In this document: piece by piece, positions 13,390 to 21,578 of the stretch
Layout: every line of letters begins with the position of its first letter
How positions within the stretch are numbered: position 1 is the first letter of the stretch
IMG/VR virus record: IMGVR_UViG_3300025767_000149
Location: 1 to 21,579 of that record
Reading direction: 5' to 3' (one strand)
Origin: a virus
DNA: 21,579 bases
Position numbers and translations under genes: made by a program
The notes under the pieces: model-generated
What the model saw: only the letters and a program-made list of their open reading frames with translations
Told to the model about the DNA's origin: nothing
The model's database searches: none

Positions 13390-13588
13390 TGAGGGGATCA
13401 AAGCATTCAAGGAGGGTAGACTTGGAAACCCGTACAGGCAAAACACAAAAGACTACAGAGACTGGGAGTTTGGGTTCAGCAAAGCCTACTTCTCCAACCT
13501 CGACCGAGTTAGAGAACGAGAACAGTCTAGAACAGGAGGCTATCAGGTTCAGGGCATCAAGGAAGAAAGTCCTTACACCCCCGCCTAA
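13376..13588 (+). CDS. RMF-like small protein, 70 aa
   Basis: The first half, FNEGIKAFKEGRLGNPY (4-20) followed by WEFGFSKAYF (30-39), has the G-x(2)-A-x(3)-G-x(3)-NPY ... W-x-x-G-(W/F) pattern of ribosome modulation factor-like proteins, which bind ribosomes and dimerise them in resting cells. RMF itself is about 55 residues. The rest is polar and looks unstructured. The start overlaps the previous gene by 14 bases. From 13389 to 13588 a second frame is also open, which reduces certainty about how this region is read. A ribosome role is inferred from motif only. Confidence 0.65.
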   Translation: MKPFNEGIKAFKEGRLGNPYRQNTKDYRDWEFGFSKAYFSNLDRVREREQSRTGGYQVQGIKEESPYTPA

Positions 13589-13730
13589 ACCTGGAGAGCT
13601 TACGAACAGAACCTATCTTGCTGGTCAGGCTATGAACGCACTACTGATCAATAGCAGGGGCCAAGCCAGGATGGGGGATGTGAAGCAGGAAGCATATCAG
13701 TGGGCTGACTTCTTCCTGCGAGATGACTAA
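13389..13730 (+). CDS. Overlapping ORF, up to 113 aa, with a plausible coding C-terminus
   Basis: Open from ATG 13389 to TAA 13728-13730 in the +1 frame relative to the RMF-like gene. The first ~60 residues (within the overlap) are polar and low-complexity, as expected for an out-of-frame reading. From about residue 64 (PPPKPGELTNRTYLAGQAMNAL, then MGDVKQEAYQWADFFLRDD) it looks like a true helical phage domain. ATG 13389 lacks a good ribosome binding site; an internal ATG at 13632 would give 32 residues. A +1 frameshift near the CCCCC run before the stop at 13586-13588 would fuse the RMF-like protein to this tail. The 3' part is probably coding; its start is unresolved. Confidence 0.5.
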   Translation: MRGSKHSRRVDLETRTGKTQKTTETGSLGSAKPTSPTSTELENENSLEQEAIRFRASRKKVLTPPPKPGELTNRTYLAGQAMNALLINSRGQARMGDVKQEAYQWADFFLRDD

Positions 13731-13753
13731 TAAGAAACTAGAGTAATGACTAA

Positions 13754-13784
13754 GGGGGCTACCTTTCGGTGGCCCCCTCTTTTT
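13754..13784 (+). terminator. Strong intrinsic terminator between convergent arms
   Basis: Stem GGGGGCTACC (13754-13763) with GGTGGCCCCC (13768-13777), ten pairs including one G-U, a TTTC loop and TCTTTTT at 13778-13784. It ends the + strand arm. The minus-strand operon's last stop (TAA, complement of 13783-13785) lies in the T run, and the same hairpin, though with a poor U tract, can fold in the opposite transcript. Confidence 0.93.
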
Positions 13785-16700
13785 ATCTGCCTAGCTGTTG
13801 AACATCCGCCCTGATGATCTCTGCCCAGGTCATAATCTTTTCCCTGCGGGCTAGTTCATCCTCGATGGTGTCAGAGTCAACAATGAAGTCTCTTGCACTG
13901 TCAAACTGTTGACCAAACTGTACCTGAGAAAATGCTCTGACAGCATCATCATAGATGTCACCTGAGTAACCTCTTGACAGTTTTGCTTCCTCCATGACGT
14001 ACAGGTTTCTAAGGTAGCCCGATGCAGCCCTTGGGTCGTCCCGTCTGAGTTGATTCCAGAGGTGTTCAGTCTCCTCAACTTCCCTAAGTATCTCAGCCGT
14101 AACAAAGCCAGTAAACATGTTACGTCTCTGTTCCAAGTTCTCAACTTCATTGTATGGTACACCACCAGCAAGAGCGCCTGTTTGACCTACACCCTCTGCC
14201 CAGACTTGAAACCTGTCGTTAAGACTCTCAGACAGTCTTTTCTCTACCACCCAAGCAACGGCAGGGTTAGGTACTTTACTTCTTGAGTAGAGGTCAAACT
14301 CTCTGATGTTGAGTCTGGCCATCTCTCTCTGGATTTCAGTAGGTCTAGGTCTAGAACTAAAACCAAACTGGCGGGACAGGGGGTTGAATGCCCCAACAGG
14401 CTGACCTCCACTAAAGGGAGAGAAGGTCGGGATGTCATTCCTACCATTCAGAGTCTGTGTCTGCTGACGAATACTCCAGTCGGGTAGCATTCTACTGGCT
14501 CTCATCTGCAGGGTGTCAAGGTAGTTCTCTTCACCAGCCAGTGTACCTACAATCACATCACCTGCAGTAGCCTCACCAGCAAGGCTGGGCCTGTCAGTCG
14601 GACCCATGAACACATCACGAGTGAAGGGTGTAGGAGCAGAAGCAGGATCAAGCATACCCTGGAAGTCTCTTGCGATAGTTAGCGGGTAGGTGAATGTGGC
14701 TGCAATGTCACCGAGGAATCTCTGGAGATCAGGACTAAACTCTTTCTCCTCCACACTCTCAACAACAGCGTTGACGAAGCTGGTGTCAAAGCCAAGGTCA
14801 CCCATGCCTGCCGCAATCTCCATCATCTCTGATCCGACATTCTCAGGGTAGGGCATCTCATTACGCCAGCGATACAACAAGTCACCGATAAAGAAATTGG
14901 CTAACCAGGGACCAGCGGTACGGGAGATGTCTACAACACCTGTCTCTGTTTCCCGTTCATCATAGAAGACTTCTCCCTCGGTGGATGCAGCGGTGCTGTA
15001 ACCCAGGAGGACCAGAGACATACCAGTCATCTGACGGGCAAAACGATCCTGACCAGTCTTAAACTGATCACCGAACATAATATTGTCCAACCTGTTCAGG
15101 CCACCCGTAGCTACACCAATGAGGGTGTAGTCGTTAATGTGTTCAAGGTGGTTGGCAATATAACGGGGGAAGGGTACACCAACACCAGCGGAGATAACAA
15201 ACGGAAGCTTCTGGTGTGCAGACTCCAGGGCTGAAGCTGCCCTGCCGAAGGCACTCTCATCACCGTAGTAGCTACGCTGAAAGGTAAAACGACGTGCATC
15301 GTCCATAGCACCATCAACGATCTGCTGGGGTAGATCATCCAGTCGTCTACCTGTGGCTAGGAATTCTCTGATGTTTGTACCAATCTGAGGGTTGTTCACT
15401 TCTCTGAGTCTTCTATCCAGACCAGAATAAAAGCTGGCCTGTTTGAACACGCTGTCTGTAGCACTGTTCATAGTGTTGACGAATCTACCAATCCGAGCAG
15501 CAAAGCTCTGACCTTCCATAGCCGCCTCTGCTCTGCCTGTCTCAAAGAAAAGATTTCTGTATTCGAGGGGGTAGGATTCCTCAAGAAGACCTCTAGTGAT
15601 ACGAGCCTCATCCCGAGTCAGAGTCATACCCCTCAGGGTGGAAAGACTACCCCCCATCCAGTTTCTCTGTACCTGATCCCCAACCTGTCTGCCATAAGTA
15701 ACACTGGCAAAGTTCTTCCAGAACTGGTTGGACATGTCGATGAGGAGGTTGCCAGAGGAGGTCACAGTGTTGGCCATAGTGGTGCCAAGCTGAGAAGTCA
15801 TGAAGGCAATACGGATACTGTCTGCTTCCTGAAGACCCCTGTACATGGTTCTAAGAGGATTGGTTGTGTCGTAGGTGTCTGCCACAATGGTAGCCACAGT
15901 CCTGTCGTTCAGGCTGGACAGACCACGGCCACTGACATCAGCCAACTCTTCTGTTGCTGAAGCAAAGTCCTGCGTAGCCTGGGTTACAGCCCGTTCTGCT
16001 GCACCACGACCAGCACGGTCTGCGGCTCTGGCAATAATACTTGCTTCACCAAGGACTCGACCAGCACGAGACAGGTCCGACAGGTATATGTAAGAAAACT
16101 CTTCTCGGGACAGATTATATTTTGCCCTAATGTCATTCAATACTTCAGGGTCAATACTTTCGTTTTGAATACCCCGAACAACAGCGGATGTAATTCTTTC
16201 ATTCGGCCCAACACTAAGACCCCTAGTACCTAACTCATCAAGAAGATCGAGGGTTGCCGCAGTTACACCCCGAAGCGTGTCAACAGACAGGGACTGAGTG
16301 ATGTTGCGGTCTGTGTTTGTCGCACCGAGAATTTCTCTGCGTAGTCTGTTACCCTCTTCAACAAACTCTTTGCTGAGGGGATCAAGACGACGACCCGACT
16401 CCCTTGCTGACAAAATGTTTGCCACCTCAATAGCACGATCTGCCGCAGCCTGGGAAGCCTCTGCGGGTGCAGCAGACAGTCTCTCATTGGCAGTCTGTCT
16501 CGCAGCAGCACGGGCCTGCTGTCCTGCAGACTCACGAGTAGCAAACTCCTCCACCACACGACGCTGAGTTCTCACATCCAAGGCTCTGGTTGCAGACCCA
16601 AGGGCACCGCCAATAGTGGCACTGATTACTGCATCACGCAGGAGGTCACCTGTTCCGTACTCCTGGTCTGTGGTCTCCTCACGAATCTCACCCAGCATGG

Positions 16701-17301
16701 CACCCTGACCAGCGCCGATGGCACCTTCTGCAGCAGCCGAAGCAACAGCCCCACGTACTGCACCACCCCGTACCGTGCCAGCAACAGTATCCTGCACAGC
16801 ACGGGTAGCCACACCACGGTGAACAAGGTCAGCAATCTGCGCTCTGACCATAGCCTGTGCAGACTTGCCAGCCGCCCTTGCAGCCAACTTAGAACCTACG
16901 CCCCAACCACCTGTGGCAACAGTAGCACCAGTGGAGGGAGAGGTGATAAAGGCAGAGATGTAGTCAATGGCACCATCAACCATGCCCGTCCCACCACCAG
17001 CCGATCTGTCAAAGGCTGTGATTAAACCCCCGAATGCCTGCAGTTCTCTCTCAGAGGTACGTTCCCTGTCCCTAACATAAGACAAGTCCTGAAGTGCAGT
17101 ATATTCATTGGTAGACTGCCAACGCATGTGTTCCACAAAACGTTCTGCAAGACCCTGGGGTCCAGCCTCTGCAATCTCCTCCCTAGACATACCGTACCTA
17201 GACCCAGAAAAGAACCGAACAAGATCCCTCTGGAAGTCTGGGTTATCAGCCAGGTCTATGAACTTTTTTTCTTCTACTTCTTCTTCCAGATAAGAGGTCA
17301 T
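13783..17301 (-). CDS. Large internal virion / DNA-ejection protein, 1172 aa (T7 gp16-position)
   Basis: The largest protein in the window and the last gene of the minus-strand virion operon. Size, position and composition suit the large internal core protein of podoviruses that helps carry DNA through the cell envelope. It has an acidic N-terminus (EEEVEEKKF), a Gly/Ala-rich stretch at about 95-240 with small-residue repeats (GGTGMVDGAI, ATGGWGVGSK, GGALGSATRA) that could insert in membrane, an Ala/Arg-rich helical region to ~320, and a long helical remainder. No murein-hydrolase domain is present; that is a separate gene (18864-19583). ATG overlaps the upstream stop (ATGA). Arg is mostly AGA/AGG. 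The name is by analogy; sequence homology to gp16 was not tested. Confidence 0.75.
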   Translation of the reverse strand: MTSYLEEEVEEKKFIDLADNPDFQRDLVRFFSGSRYGMSREEIAEAGPQGLAERFVEHMRWQSTNEYTALQDLSYVRDRERTSERELQAFGGLITAFDRSAGGGTGMVDGAIDYISAFITSPSTGATVATGGWGVGSKLAARAAGKSAQAMVRAQIADLVHRGVATRAVQDTVAGTVRGGAVRGAVASAAAEGAIGAGQGAMLGEIREETTDQEYGTGDLLRDAVISATIGGALGSATRALDVRTQRRVVEEFATRESAGQQARAAARQTANERLSAAPAEASQAAADRAIEVANILSARESGRRLDPLSKEFVEEGNRLRREILGATNTDRNITQSLSVDTLRGVTAATLDLLDELGTRGLSVGPNERITSAVVRGIQNESIDPEVLNDIRAKYNLSREEFSYIYLSDLSRAGRVLGEASIIARAADRAGRGAAERAVTQATQDFASATEELADVSGRGLSSLNDRTVATIVADTYDTTNPLRTMYRGLQEADSIRIAFMTSQLGTTMANTVTSSGNLLIDMSNQFWKNFASVTYGRQVGDQVQRNWMGGSLSTLRGMTLTRDEARITRGLLEESYPLEYRNLFFETGRAEAAMEGQSFAARIGRFVNTMNSATDSVFKQASFYSGLDRRLREVNNPQIGTNIREFLATGRRLDDLPQQIVDGAMDDARRFTFQRSYYGDESAFGRAASALESAHQKLPFVISAGVGVPFPRYIANHLEHINDYTLIGVATGGLNRLDNIMFGDQFKTGQDRFARQMTGMSLVLLGYSTAASTEGEVFYDERETETGVVDISRTAGPWLANFFIGDLLYRWRNEMPYPENVGSEMMEIAAGMGDLGFDTSFVNAVVESVEEKEFSPDLQRFLGDIAATFTYPLTIARDFQGMLDPASAPTPFTRDVFMGPTDRPSLAGEATAGDVIVGTLAGEENYLDTLQMRASRMLPDWSIRQQTQTLNGRNDIPTFSPFSGGQPVGAFNPLSRQFGFSSRPRPTEIQREMARLNIREFDLYSRSKVPNPAVAWVVEKRLSESLNDRFQVWAEGVGQTGALAGGVPYNEVENLEQRRNMFTGFVTAEILREVEETEHLWNQLRRDDPRAASGYLRNLYVMEEAKLSRGYSGDIYDDAVRAFSQVQFGQQFDSARDFIVDSDTIEDELARREKIMTWAEIIRADVQQLGR

Positions 17302-18347
17302 CTGTTAAGCTCTTCATCTATGATAGAGTTAAAATCCCCAGGCTGCGTAGCCCCAGGAGTCCCACCTGTCATAGCAGTCATCGCATCTCCCATATCACTG
17401 TCACCTGGGACTGGGATTGCTACAGGTTCAACCGTTGACAGAGTTTCGAAGAAGGCTTGAGGGCCATCCTCAAAAAGTGTTGGGAGAACTTCGTTAATTT
17501 TAGCTGCATCTGGAATAGTCTGGTATGCCTGCACGACAGGGTTGGTAAAGTAACGGATGGCAGTCACTTCATTCATCCGACTGCCACCTGGAGTACTAAT
17601 AGCATCAACAGCAGCGTCGGTTAGGTTGTTGACCATAACTCTTAGATCAGCAGGGGCATTAGCAGCAAAACTAAAACCACTTTCCCCGCTAACAATAAGG
17701 TTAGGTCCAAAAGTTCCCTGCAGCCTACGCATAATCCCGTCTGTAACTTTCTTTTCTAAGTCGAGGTCAACTTCAGTTGTGCTAAGAGAGATGTCAAAAG
17801 GGGGAAGACGGTCGCTGTACCTACTGGGTGTATACAAGTCTTGAAGGCTTTCAATATCCTGGTTATTAAACACAGACTCAACGATAGCAAGAGTGGTCTG
17901 CTCAGGATTATTCAAGTCAGCACCACTTTCGAATACACCAAGAATTGTGGCAGCAACAGTGTTAGTGTCAGCCATGTCACCCAGTTGACGGGCTACCTCT
18001 TCGTTTACAGCAGAGATTTTTTCTGGGGAGTAGTTGTTCTCTTTAGCCTGTGAGAGGATTAGATCAAGTTGTCCAGATCTATACAAGGCTTCTGAGACAG
18101 GTCTATTGAAACCGAGGGCAACACCAGAGTTGATGCCCTGTTGGATAACTTCATCTTCTGCTCGTCTTTGTAGAAGGATGGGGAGAACAGCCTGACGGTA
18201 ACTGTCAACCCTAGCCTGCTCAATAGCACGACGACGGTCTTCTCGATCCTCTTCACGAATACGGCGAGCTTCCTCACGATCCATCTCTCTGTCACGTCTC
18301 TCACGGATGCCCTGCATCCCGAGGTAAAGACCTTCCCACATACCCAT
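17298..18347 (-). CDS. Probable internal virion protein, 349 aa, with charged coiled-coil start
   Basis: Begins MGMWEGLYLGMQGIRERRD and continues with a very charged helix of alternating Arg and Glu/Asp (about 13-50) that should form a long coiled coil or single helix. The rest mixes helical and strand segments, with a Gly/Thr/Pro-rich end (GGTPGATQPGD). No known domain. A strong ribosome binding site (AAGGAGAG) precedes the start. It is coupled to the 1172-residue gene by an ATGA overlap, and is one base from the gene before it. By position it belongs with the ejection or portal-to-tail proteins. Confidence 0.7.
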   Translation of the reverse strand: MGMWEGLYLGMQGIRERRDREMDREEARRIREEDREDRRRAIEQARVDSYRQAVLPILLQRRAEDEVIQQGINSGVALGFNRPVSEALYRSGQLDLILSQAKENNYSPEKISAVNEEVARQLGDMADTNTVAATILGVFESGADLNNPEQTTLAIVESVFNNQDIESLQDLYTPSRYSDRLPPFDISLSTTEVDLDLEKKVTDGIMRRLQGTFGPNLIVSGESGFSFAANAPADLRVMVNNLTDAAVDAISTPGGSRMNEVTAIRYFTNPVVQAYQTIPDAAKINEVLPTLFEDGPQAFFETLSTVEPVAIPVPGDSDMGDAMTAMTGGTPGATQPGDFNSIIDEELNR

Positions 18348-18348
18348 A

Positions 18349-18861
18349 TCAAGCTCTCCTTGCCATCAAGCCAACAGGCTGTTCTTCGGTCATCATCTCA
18401 GGCTCTTCCTCTACCTGAGGTCTCTCAGCCTTCATAGCAGGGGCTACAGGTTCAATACCCATCTTCTGCATCTTCTTCTCTGCAAGGGTAGCATTGCGGG
18501 CATAGGAGCGTTGCTGTCTGATCTCTTTGTTGTCGAAACCTTCCTCGTATTCTACACCCAGAGCATCAGCAGTAGACTTGATGTACTCGTGGATAACAGG
18601 TGCAATGATTAGGCTGACATCAACAGTGTGAATGCCACCCATTACAGCACTACGCAGGATACCCTCAACAAGCGTAACTAGATCCACCCCAACCTCAAGG
18701 AAGTACATAGCGTCTTCCATACGGTCAGGATCAGTCAGTCTGTCCAGGTGAATCTGCAGAGCCTGCTCAGGATCAACAACCTCAGGAGGTCTCTCGTAGG
18801 GAGCATTCCGAGGGGTTGTGGTCAGAGACTGGCCAGGGATAGGTCTGTCAAACATTGTCAT
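18349..18861 (-). CDS. Small virion-operon protein, 170 aa
   Basis: The N-terminus is Pro/Thr-rich (PIPGQSLTTTPRNAP), the middle is a hydrophobic helical domain (DAMYFLEVGVDLVTLVEGIL, then HTVDVSLIIAPVIHEYI) and the end is acidic and Pro-rich (ERPQVEEEPEMMTEE), probably flexible. I recognise no family; similar layouts occur in small structural proteins of marine podoviruses. It starts two bases after the murein hydrolase stop and ends one base before the next gene's start, so it belongs to the same transcript. A role in assembly of the internal core is inferred from position only. Confidence 0.7.
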   Translation of the reverse strand: MTMFDRPIPGQSLTTTPRNAPYERPPEVVDPEQALQIHLDRLTDPDRMEDAMYFLEVGVDLVTLVEGILRSAVMGGIHTVDVSLIIAPVIHEYIKSTADALGVEYEEGFDNKEIRQQRSYARNATLAEKKMQKMGIEPVAPAMKAERPQVEEEPEMMTEEQPVGLMARRA

Positions 18862-18863
18862 TG

Positions 18864-19583
18864 TTATTGCCCCGAGAAATCGTTGTAGTATGTGCTTAGC
18901 CTAGTTCCAAATTTATCACCAGGGTTGTAATTACCGCCAGAGCGTACAAACTGACGCATACCGCCAATACCACCAAGGTGTGCTACAGCACGAAGACCAT
19001 CTCGGGTATAACCCTGATCAAGAAAACCACTTCTTTCGATGGCACGATCAATATCTGCCATATGCCAAGCAAAGACATCATCCTGCAGCCTAGGGTCTAG
19101 ACGAAATTCTTCAGTGCTAAAGGATGCACCTGTATCATTCATATACTCTTCAAGACGGTCATCAGTAAACTGATAGCGTCCAGTTACATTCTGTTCCTTA
19201 CCACCACTTGTGGCTTGAATCTGGATATCGTAGCGATTGCTACTTTCCCTCATACCAAGTCTGTCAGCAAAGTCTGTAACCTCACCGAAGTCAAAAGTGC
19301 CAGAGGGTCTGTCAGAGGGTTCCCGATCAACCTCTGTAAGGTATTCTTCGATAGCATCCGCAGGATTACTCTGACGGATGTTTGAGATGTACCCAGATAT
19401 AAGGTTTGCAATACCCTCATCAGAGTCTTCAGAGACCTGCTGCATTGCTTCCTGTCTTCTACGAACAAGACCCTGACTTGCTTGGTCGATAAACTTAGAA
19501 GCAGTGCGACTCTCTGGCTTTGCTATATTCTCTTGAATAATGTCTGCCATCTCAGAAGCTTTTTTGTAGAGATTCTTATACAT
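18864..19583 (-). CDS. Virion-associated murein hydrolase (lytic transglycosylase-like)
   Basis: Probably opens the peptidoglycan during DNA entry. In 239 residues, ~1-95 are a helical, polar lead. Then a lysozyme/SLT-like domain: LGMRESSNRYD with catalytic Glu113, TGRYQFTDDRLEEY (134-147), DPRLQDDVFAWHM (163-175), DGLRAVAHLGGIGG (195-208) and GGNYNPGDKFGTRLS. The E-S-S, G-x-Y-Q-F and A-H-L-G-G-x-G-G blocks are the usual markers. In T7 this domain is fused to gp16; here it is a separate gene ahead of the large ejection protein. There is no signal peptide, as expected for a virion part. A TAGGATGA ribosome binding site precedes the start. Confidence 0.85.
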   Translation of the reverse strand: MYKNLYKKASEMADIIQENIAKPESRTASKFIDQASQGLVRRRQEAMQQVSEDSDEGIANLISGYISNIRQSNPADAIEEYLTEVDREPSDRPSGTFDFGEVTDFADRLGMRESSNRYDIQIQATSGGKEQNVTGRYQFTDDRLEEYMNDTGASFSTEEFRLDPRLQDDVFAWHMADIDRAIERSGFLDQGYTRDGLRAVAHLGGIGGMRQFVRSGGNYNPGDKFGTRLSTYYNDFSGQ

Positions 19584-19593
19584 TCATATCATC

Positions 19594-21450
19594 CTAGAAG
19601 ATGTCAAAGATGCTGCCACTGTCACTGCCACCACCACCGAACAAGAGGTCGGTCATGAATGCTGACCTGTAAGTAGACTCTCTGCTGTCAATCTGATTTC
19701 TCACAGCCTCCAAGTCTTTGTCTGCAAGGAGGATAGCCAACTGTCTGTCAAGACCACTCTGCTGTGCAGTGAAGGAGTAGCTCATGATGTCACGCTCCCT
19801 CTGCCAGATCTGAGCCAGGGATGCAGACGACAGGGCATTGACAGTCTTTGCAAACTCCATGTTGGCTTCGTTCTGAGCAGCGGTGTTAATGGTTGTAACA
19901 TTCTGACGCCACTGGGCATTGGCCTGCTCAACGATCAGAGAGTTCTGAGCATTGAACAAGTCTCTCTGCTGTCTCAGTTCTGCATTGAACTGACTTACAG
20001 CATTGGTCTGCCCAGCGTTGAACTGGTTGACTGCGTTAGTCTGAACAGCATTGAACTGAGAAGTCTGGGAGGCAAGGCTCTGGAAGAACTGTTCTGTCTG
20101 GTTTTCACTAGCAGCATTGAACTGGGCGGCAGCATTACGTGCAGCCTGGTCTGTGAACAACGACTGAATGTTCTGCTGAGTCTTGAACAACTCTGTCTGC
20201 TGTTGATTAGACAGATTGGTCAGGTCCATCTGCAGGAAGTTCTGAGCATTCTGAACAGCAGCCTGTTGACGATTGTTCAGGTTTGACATGTCAAGGTTTG
20301 CAAGAGCAGAGGCTTCTGCAAGAACCATAGCCTGTCTATTGTTCAGATTCTGTAGATTGGTTGTGTTAGCAATACGGCTATTCTCAAGAGCCACCTGCTG
20401 TTCAGCAGTAAAGTTCATGTTTGCTACATCAGCAATACGTGCAGCATTTGCTACGCGAGACTGGAATGCCTGATCAAACTCTAGGCCAATAAATTGTGCC
20501 CGCTGTTGTGCAGCAAGCATAGCACGTTGCTGTCTGTTTGACAAGTTCTGAACTTCAAACTGAGCAACAGTCTGAGCATCTGCCGCAGCAACAGGCAGAG
20601 CAGACTCCATAGCAGCCTGCACAATAGCCTGACCAGCCATACTGGATGCACCCAGACCCCTAGCAGCCATAGTGGCTGTAGCTGCCCTCATAGCTCCTGC
20701 AGCCCAGGAGGGAGTAGCACCACCCTCGAACTGATTCATCAGGCCTTCGAGTTGACCCTGTACAGTAGCCTGCTTGGAGGGGGTAGCTTCTGCAGCCTGA
20801 ACCTGTTCTGCAAAGGATGCAGCCTTAGCAGCATCAGCAGCACCAGTAATCAACTCACCATCCTGGATCTGTCTCTGGACAGGATTGTCCATCAGGATTG
20901 CAGTACCCTGAGCAGCCTCTAGGTTGGCTACAGAAGTCTGAGTCTGTTGTGCAGCGGTTACTTGAGCCTCAGGAGCCACCTGACCCTGAACAGCCTGTAG
21001 TGCTGCAGTTTGTGCCTGAACCTGGGGTGCTGCAGTCACAGCCTGCATAACAGACGCAGGGGTAGGAATAGCAACAGGTGCCTGAGCAGCAGTAGGGGCA
21101 GTAGTGGCAGTGATCGTTGGGGCAGGTGCAGCAGTCTGACCAGCACTGGGTGTGGTTATTAAACCCTGAGTTACATCCATAGGAGTAACCTGTGCAGTCT
21201 GCAGGGGTTGAGAAGCCTGTAGTGCCAGTTGTTGCTGACCCTGCTGTAGCTGCTCAACTGAACCACCAGTCTGAAAACCACGGATAGGGTTGTCCCCAAC
21301 CATCTGCTTCATAGTCTCCTGGTACTTACCCATACGAGAAGCAGCAGCAGGGTTAGCAGCCAGAAACTGGTCAACACTCTGTTGGTCTGCTGGCCCACTA
21401 TAACCAAACATACGAGCAAGGATACTTGCAGACTGTTGTGGTGTCATCAT
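19594..21450 (-). CDS. Internal virion protein, 618 aa, with 22-residue helical repeats
   Basis: Residues 1-60 are a short ordered start; ~60-230 are Gln/Ala/Thr/Pro-rich and probably disordered; ~235-300 are Ala/Gly/Met-rich helix (SWAAGAMRAATATMAARGLG); and 302-543 consist of eleven consecutive units of exactly 22 residues, often beginning NL(N/S)N(R/Q)Q or containing QFNA. The end is a charged helix and a Gly-rich FGGGGSDSGSIFDIF tail. A 22-residue (2 x 11) period indicates long right-handed helical bundles. By place and size it may match the T7 gp14/gp15 ejection proteins; this is inference. First gene after the tail-gene end at 21486, with start MM at 21450. Confidence 0.75.
   Translation of the reverse strand: MMTPQQSASILARMFGYSGPADQQSVDQFLAANPAAASRMGKYQETMKQMVGDNPIRGFQTGGSVEQLQQGQQQLALQASQPLQTAQVTPMDVTQGLITTPSAGQTAAPAPTITATTAPTAAQAPVAIPTPASVMQAVTAAPQVQAQTAALQAVQGQVAPEAQVTAAQQTQTSVANLEAAQGTAILMDNPVQRQIQDGELITGAADAAKAASFAEQVQAAEATPSKQATVQGQLEGLMNQFEGGATPSWAAGAMRAATATMAARGLGASSMAGQAIVQAAMESALPVAAADAQTVAQFEVQNLSNRQQRAMLAAQQRAQFIGLEFDQAFQSRVANAARIADVANMNFTAEQQVALENSRIANTTNLQNLNNRQAMVLAEASALANLDMSNLNNRQQAAVQNAQNFLQMDLTNLSNQQQTELFKTQQNIQSLFTDQAARNAAAQFNAASENQTEQFFQSLASQTSQFNAVQTNAVNQFNAGQTNAVSQFNAELRQQRDLFNAQNSLIVEQANAQWRQNVTTINTAAQNEANMEFAKTVNALSSASLAQIWQRERDIMSYSFTAQQSGLDRQLAILLADKDLEAVRNQIDSRESTYRSAFMTDLLFGGGGSDSGSIFDIF
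19822..20547 (-). repeat. Eleven tandem degenerate 22-residue (66-base) coding repeats
   Basis: Within the 618-residue gene, residues 302-543. Units start with NLSNRQ, NLNNRQ, NLNNRQ and NLSNQQ at multiples of 22, and later units carry QFNA at the matching half-period (11). At least eleven units in a row keep phase with no insertion or loss. Two further 22-residue units can be drawn downstream (to about residue 587) with weaker likeness. DNA-level identity is low, so these are old repeats held by protein structure. Confidence 0.8.
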
Positions 21451-21485
21451 GTTTTTTCTCTTCTCGGTTATAGTGTAGTAAACAA

Positions 21486-21578
21486 TTACTGTTCGTCAGC
21501 AGGCAGCGGTTCGTTGCCCTCGGCCAGCCACTCAAGATACTCTTGGTAGCAAGTGTTGGCGGGGTCGAAGGGGATGAA
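21486..21578 (-). CDS. C-terminal end of a tail-type phage protein (5' end outside window)
   Basis: Open from the window edge to TAA (complement of 21486-21488), 30 residues: FIPFDPANTCYQEYLEWL, then AEGNEPLPADEQ. The P-x-D-x-x-N-x-x-Y-x-x-(Y/F)-L-x-W-x-A-x-G-N-x-P-x-P-A-D tail is a widespread C-terminus of small phage proteins near tail fibre and structural genes. Its stop lies 35 bases before the 618-residue gene, in the same direction, so it is the preceding gene in the virion operon. Confidence 0.8.
   Translation of the reverse strand, partial: FIPFDPANTCYQEYLEWLAEGNEPLPADEQ

Noticed and set aside
21451-21485. Minus-strand promoter (TATAAC, complement of 21467-21472) before the 618-residue gene
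   Set aside because: No convincing -35 at proper distance, and the preceding minus-strand gene ends only 35 bases upstream, so read-through is the simpler explanation.
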